Source of the DNA: JBJGXI01 sp045635475
GTDB taxonomy: Bacteria > Bacillota > Bacilli > Bacillales > Amphibacillaceae
DNA length: 40,275 nucleotides
Assembly (NCBI RefSeq): GCF_045635475.1
Contig: NZ_JBJGXI010000052.1
Span: 1-40,275, forward strand
Direction: 5' to 3'
A program made the translations under genes and the position numbers. Positions 39,590 to 40,275 of the stretch are shown piece after piece; the first letter of the stretch is position 1, and the number at the start of each line of letters is the position of its first letter. The notes under the pieces were generated by a model. It worked only from the letters and a program-made list of their open reading frames with translations. It was not told the DNA's origin and did not search any database.

Positions 39590-40213
39590 ATGAAAAACAA
39601 TGAAACGAAGCAAAAAGTGATGGATGCTGCATGCCAATTGTTTTATTCGAAAGGCTATCATGGTACATCCGTTCGAGATATTGCAAAAAAAGCTTCTGTT
39701 AATGTTTCGCTGATTAATTATTATTTTAAAAGTAAACAAGGATTGTTGGAATCAGCAGTAGTTTTTTATTATGAAGCCTATTTGATTCGGCTGGAGCACG
39801 TATTAGAAGAGACTGAATACTTACCAGCTATTGAGCGCTTAAAGCAATTTGTTGAAGTTATTATACAATACAAACATGAACAACATCAATTTACTTGTTT
39901 TATCCTCCGCGAGCTAACGATCGACTCCGTTTTTGTAAGAGAAATGATGGTAACTTATTTAGCAAAAGAGAATCATTTTATAAGTAAGTTGTTTGGTGAA
40001 GTGATGGCAGGGTCGAAACATAGCCATACAGATCGAAAGTTTCTGTTATTACAGTTAAAGGGATTGTTAATCACACCATACATGTCGCCAAATGATTCGA
40101 AGAACCGAGAAATATGGGGTCAAGATCCTGATCAATTTGTTACCAAATACAGCAAAACAATCCACCAATGGATAGACTACATTGCTAATGAGCATTTACA
40201 CTCCTACAGGTAA
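39590..40213 (+). CDS. refZ: RefZ/YttP-like TetR-family regulator
   Basis: A 207-residue TetR-family protein. The N-terminal helix-turn-helix domain (about 6-52) is VMDAACQLFYSKGYHGTSVRDIAKKASVN in outline, with recognition helix SLINYYFKSKQGLLE; the rest is the helical dimer/ligand domain. Sequence style and its place beside ytsP match B. subtilis YttP, now RefZ. RefZ binds a few palindromic sites flanking the origin and influences FtsZ ring positioning during sporulation. AAGGAG precedes ATG 39590. Candidate inverted boxes lie just upstream. The division role is inferred from orthology. Confidence 0.85.
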   Translation: MKNNETKQKVMDAACQLFYSKGYHGTSVRDIAKKASVNVSLINYYFKSKQGLLESAVVFYYEAYLIRLEHVLEETEYLPAIERLKQFVEVIIQYKHEQHQFTCFILRELTIDSVFVREMMVTYLAKENHFISKLFGEVMAGSKHSHTDRKFLLLQLKGLLITPYMSPNDSKNREIWGQDPDQFVTKYSKTIHQWIDYIANEHLHSYR

Positions 40214-40275
40214 ATCAGCTGCTAACTAATCACTCTTCTTTACTATTCGTAACCATAATCTATCTAGAACTATTC

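Noticed and set aside
1..40275. Prophage, transposon or integrated plasmid
   Set aside because: No transposase, integrase, replication or phage structural gene was recognised; nearly all genes are core Bacillaceae genes in familiar order.

Overview
The window is a low-GC chromosomal segment of a Bacillaceae-type Firmicute. Gene content and order closely follow the Bacillus subtilis yt* region: ytfP, ytgP/murJ, rsuA-like, ytzE, thpR, ytlR, ytmP, ytzH, trmB, ytzB-like, asnB, ytoP, ytoQ, ytpQ, ytpR, sftA, murC, ytxG, ytxH, ytxJ, aroA, ccpA, acuABC, tyrS, rpsD, ytsP and refZ/yttP. Strong AGGAGG-type ribosome sites, SigA and SigB-like promoters, a tyrS T-box and an rpsD leader support this placement. 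The sequence alone does not settle the genus; a Gracilibacillus/Virgibacillus/Amphibacillus-like relative is a guess. Most of the window is housekeeping core. No transposase, integrase, prophage gene, CRISPR array, rRNA or tRNA gene was seen.

Layout. 1-3.1 kb: a NodB-type deacetylase, a GNAT acetyltransferase and the YtfP flavoprotein. 3.2-5.7 kb: murJ (lipid II flippase family) with a pseudouridine synthase, then ytzE. 6.0-9.6 kb: a same-strand run of a two-TM K+ channel with an RCK domain, thpR, a DAGK-family lipid kinase and a YtmP phosphotransferase. 9.5-15.9 kb: ytzH, trmB, a PepSY protein, asnB behind a long leader, an M42 aminopeptidase, a DUF84 NTPase and ytoQ. 15.9-21.6 kb: a lipoprotein, a PfoR-like EIIC membrane protein, ytpQ, ytpR and sftA. 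22-29 kb: a short-type nicotinate phosphoribosyltransferase, murC, ytxG-ytxH, ytxJ, aroA and ccpA. 29-34.6 kb: acuABC and a class A PBP with a C-terminal FN3 domain, all on the minus strand. 34.6-40.2 kb: T-box-tyrS, a NERD/zinc-ribbon protein, a tandem-repeat block, rpsD, ytsP and refZ.

Themes. Cell wall and division are prominent (murJ, murC, class A PBP, SftA, RefZ). RNA modification and translation are represented by rsuA, trmB, tyrS and rpsD. Carbon and acetate control is represented by ccpA and the AcuABC acetyl-CoA synthetase modification system. Redox and stress functions include ytxGHJ behind a SigB-type promoter, bacilliredoxin and fRMsr.

The unusual material is mostly intergenic. 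(i) Between the convergent NERD gene and rpsD, seven 51-bp tandem units each encode a 7-bp hairpin whose stem is preserved by compensatory or wobble changes. They run directly into 15 copies of a hexamer whose minus strand is an ideal G-quadruplex motif. (ii) A degenerate ~80-bp sequence family sits upstream of at least four unrelated genes, always in the same orientation relative to them. (iii) A second short repeat family lies just past three rho-independent terminators. (iv) A structured, MITE-like element runs almost into the ribosome site of ytpQ. (v) The K+ channel gene carries a strong internal Shine-Dalgarno and ATG exactly at its membrane/RCK junction, as in MthK, predicting a separate soluble RCK protein.
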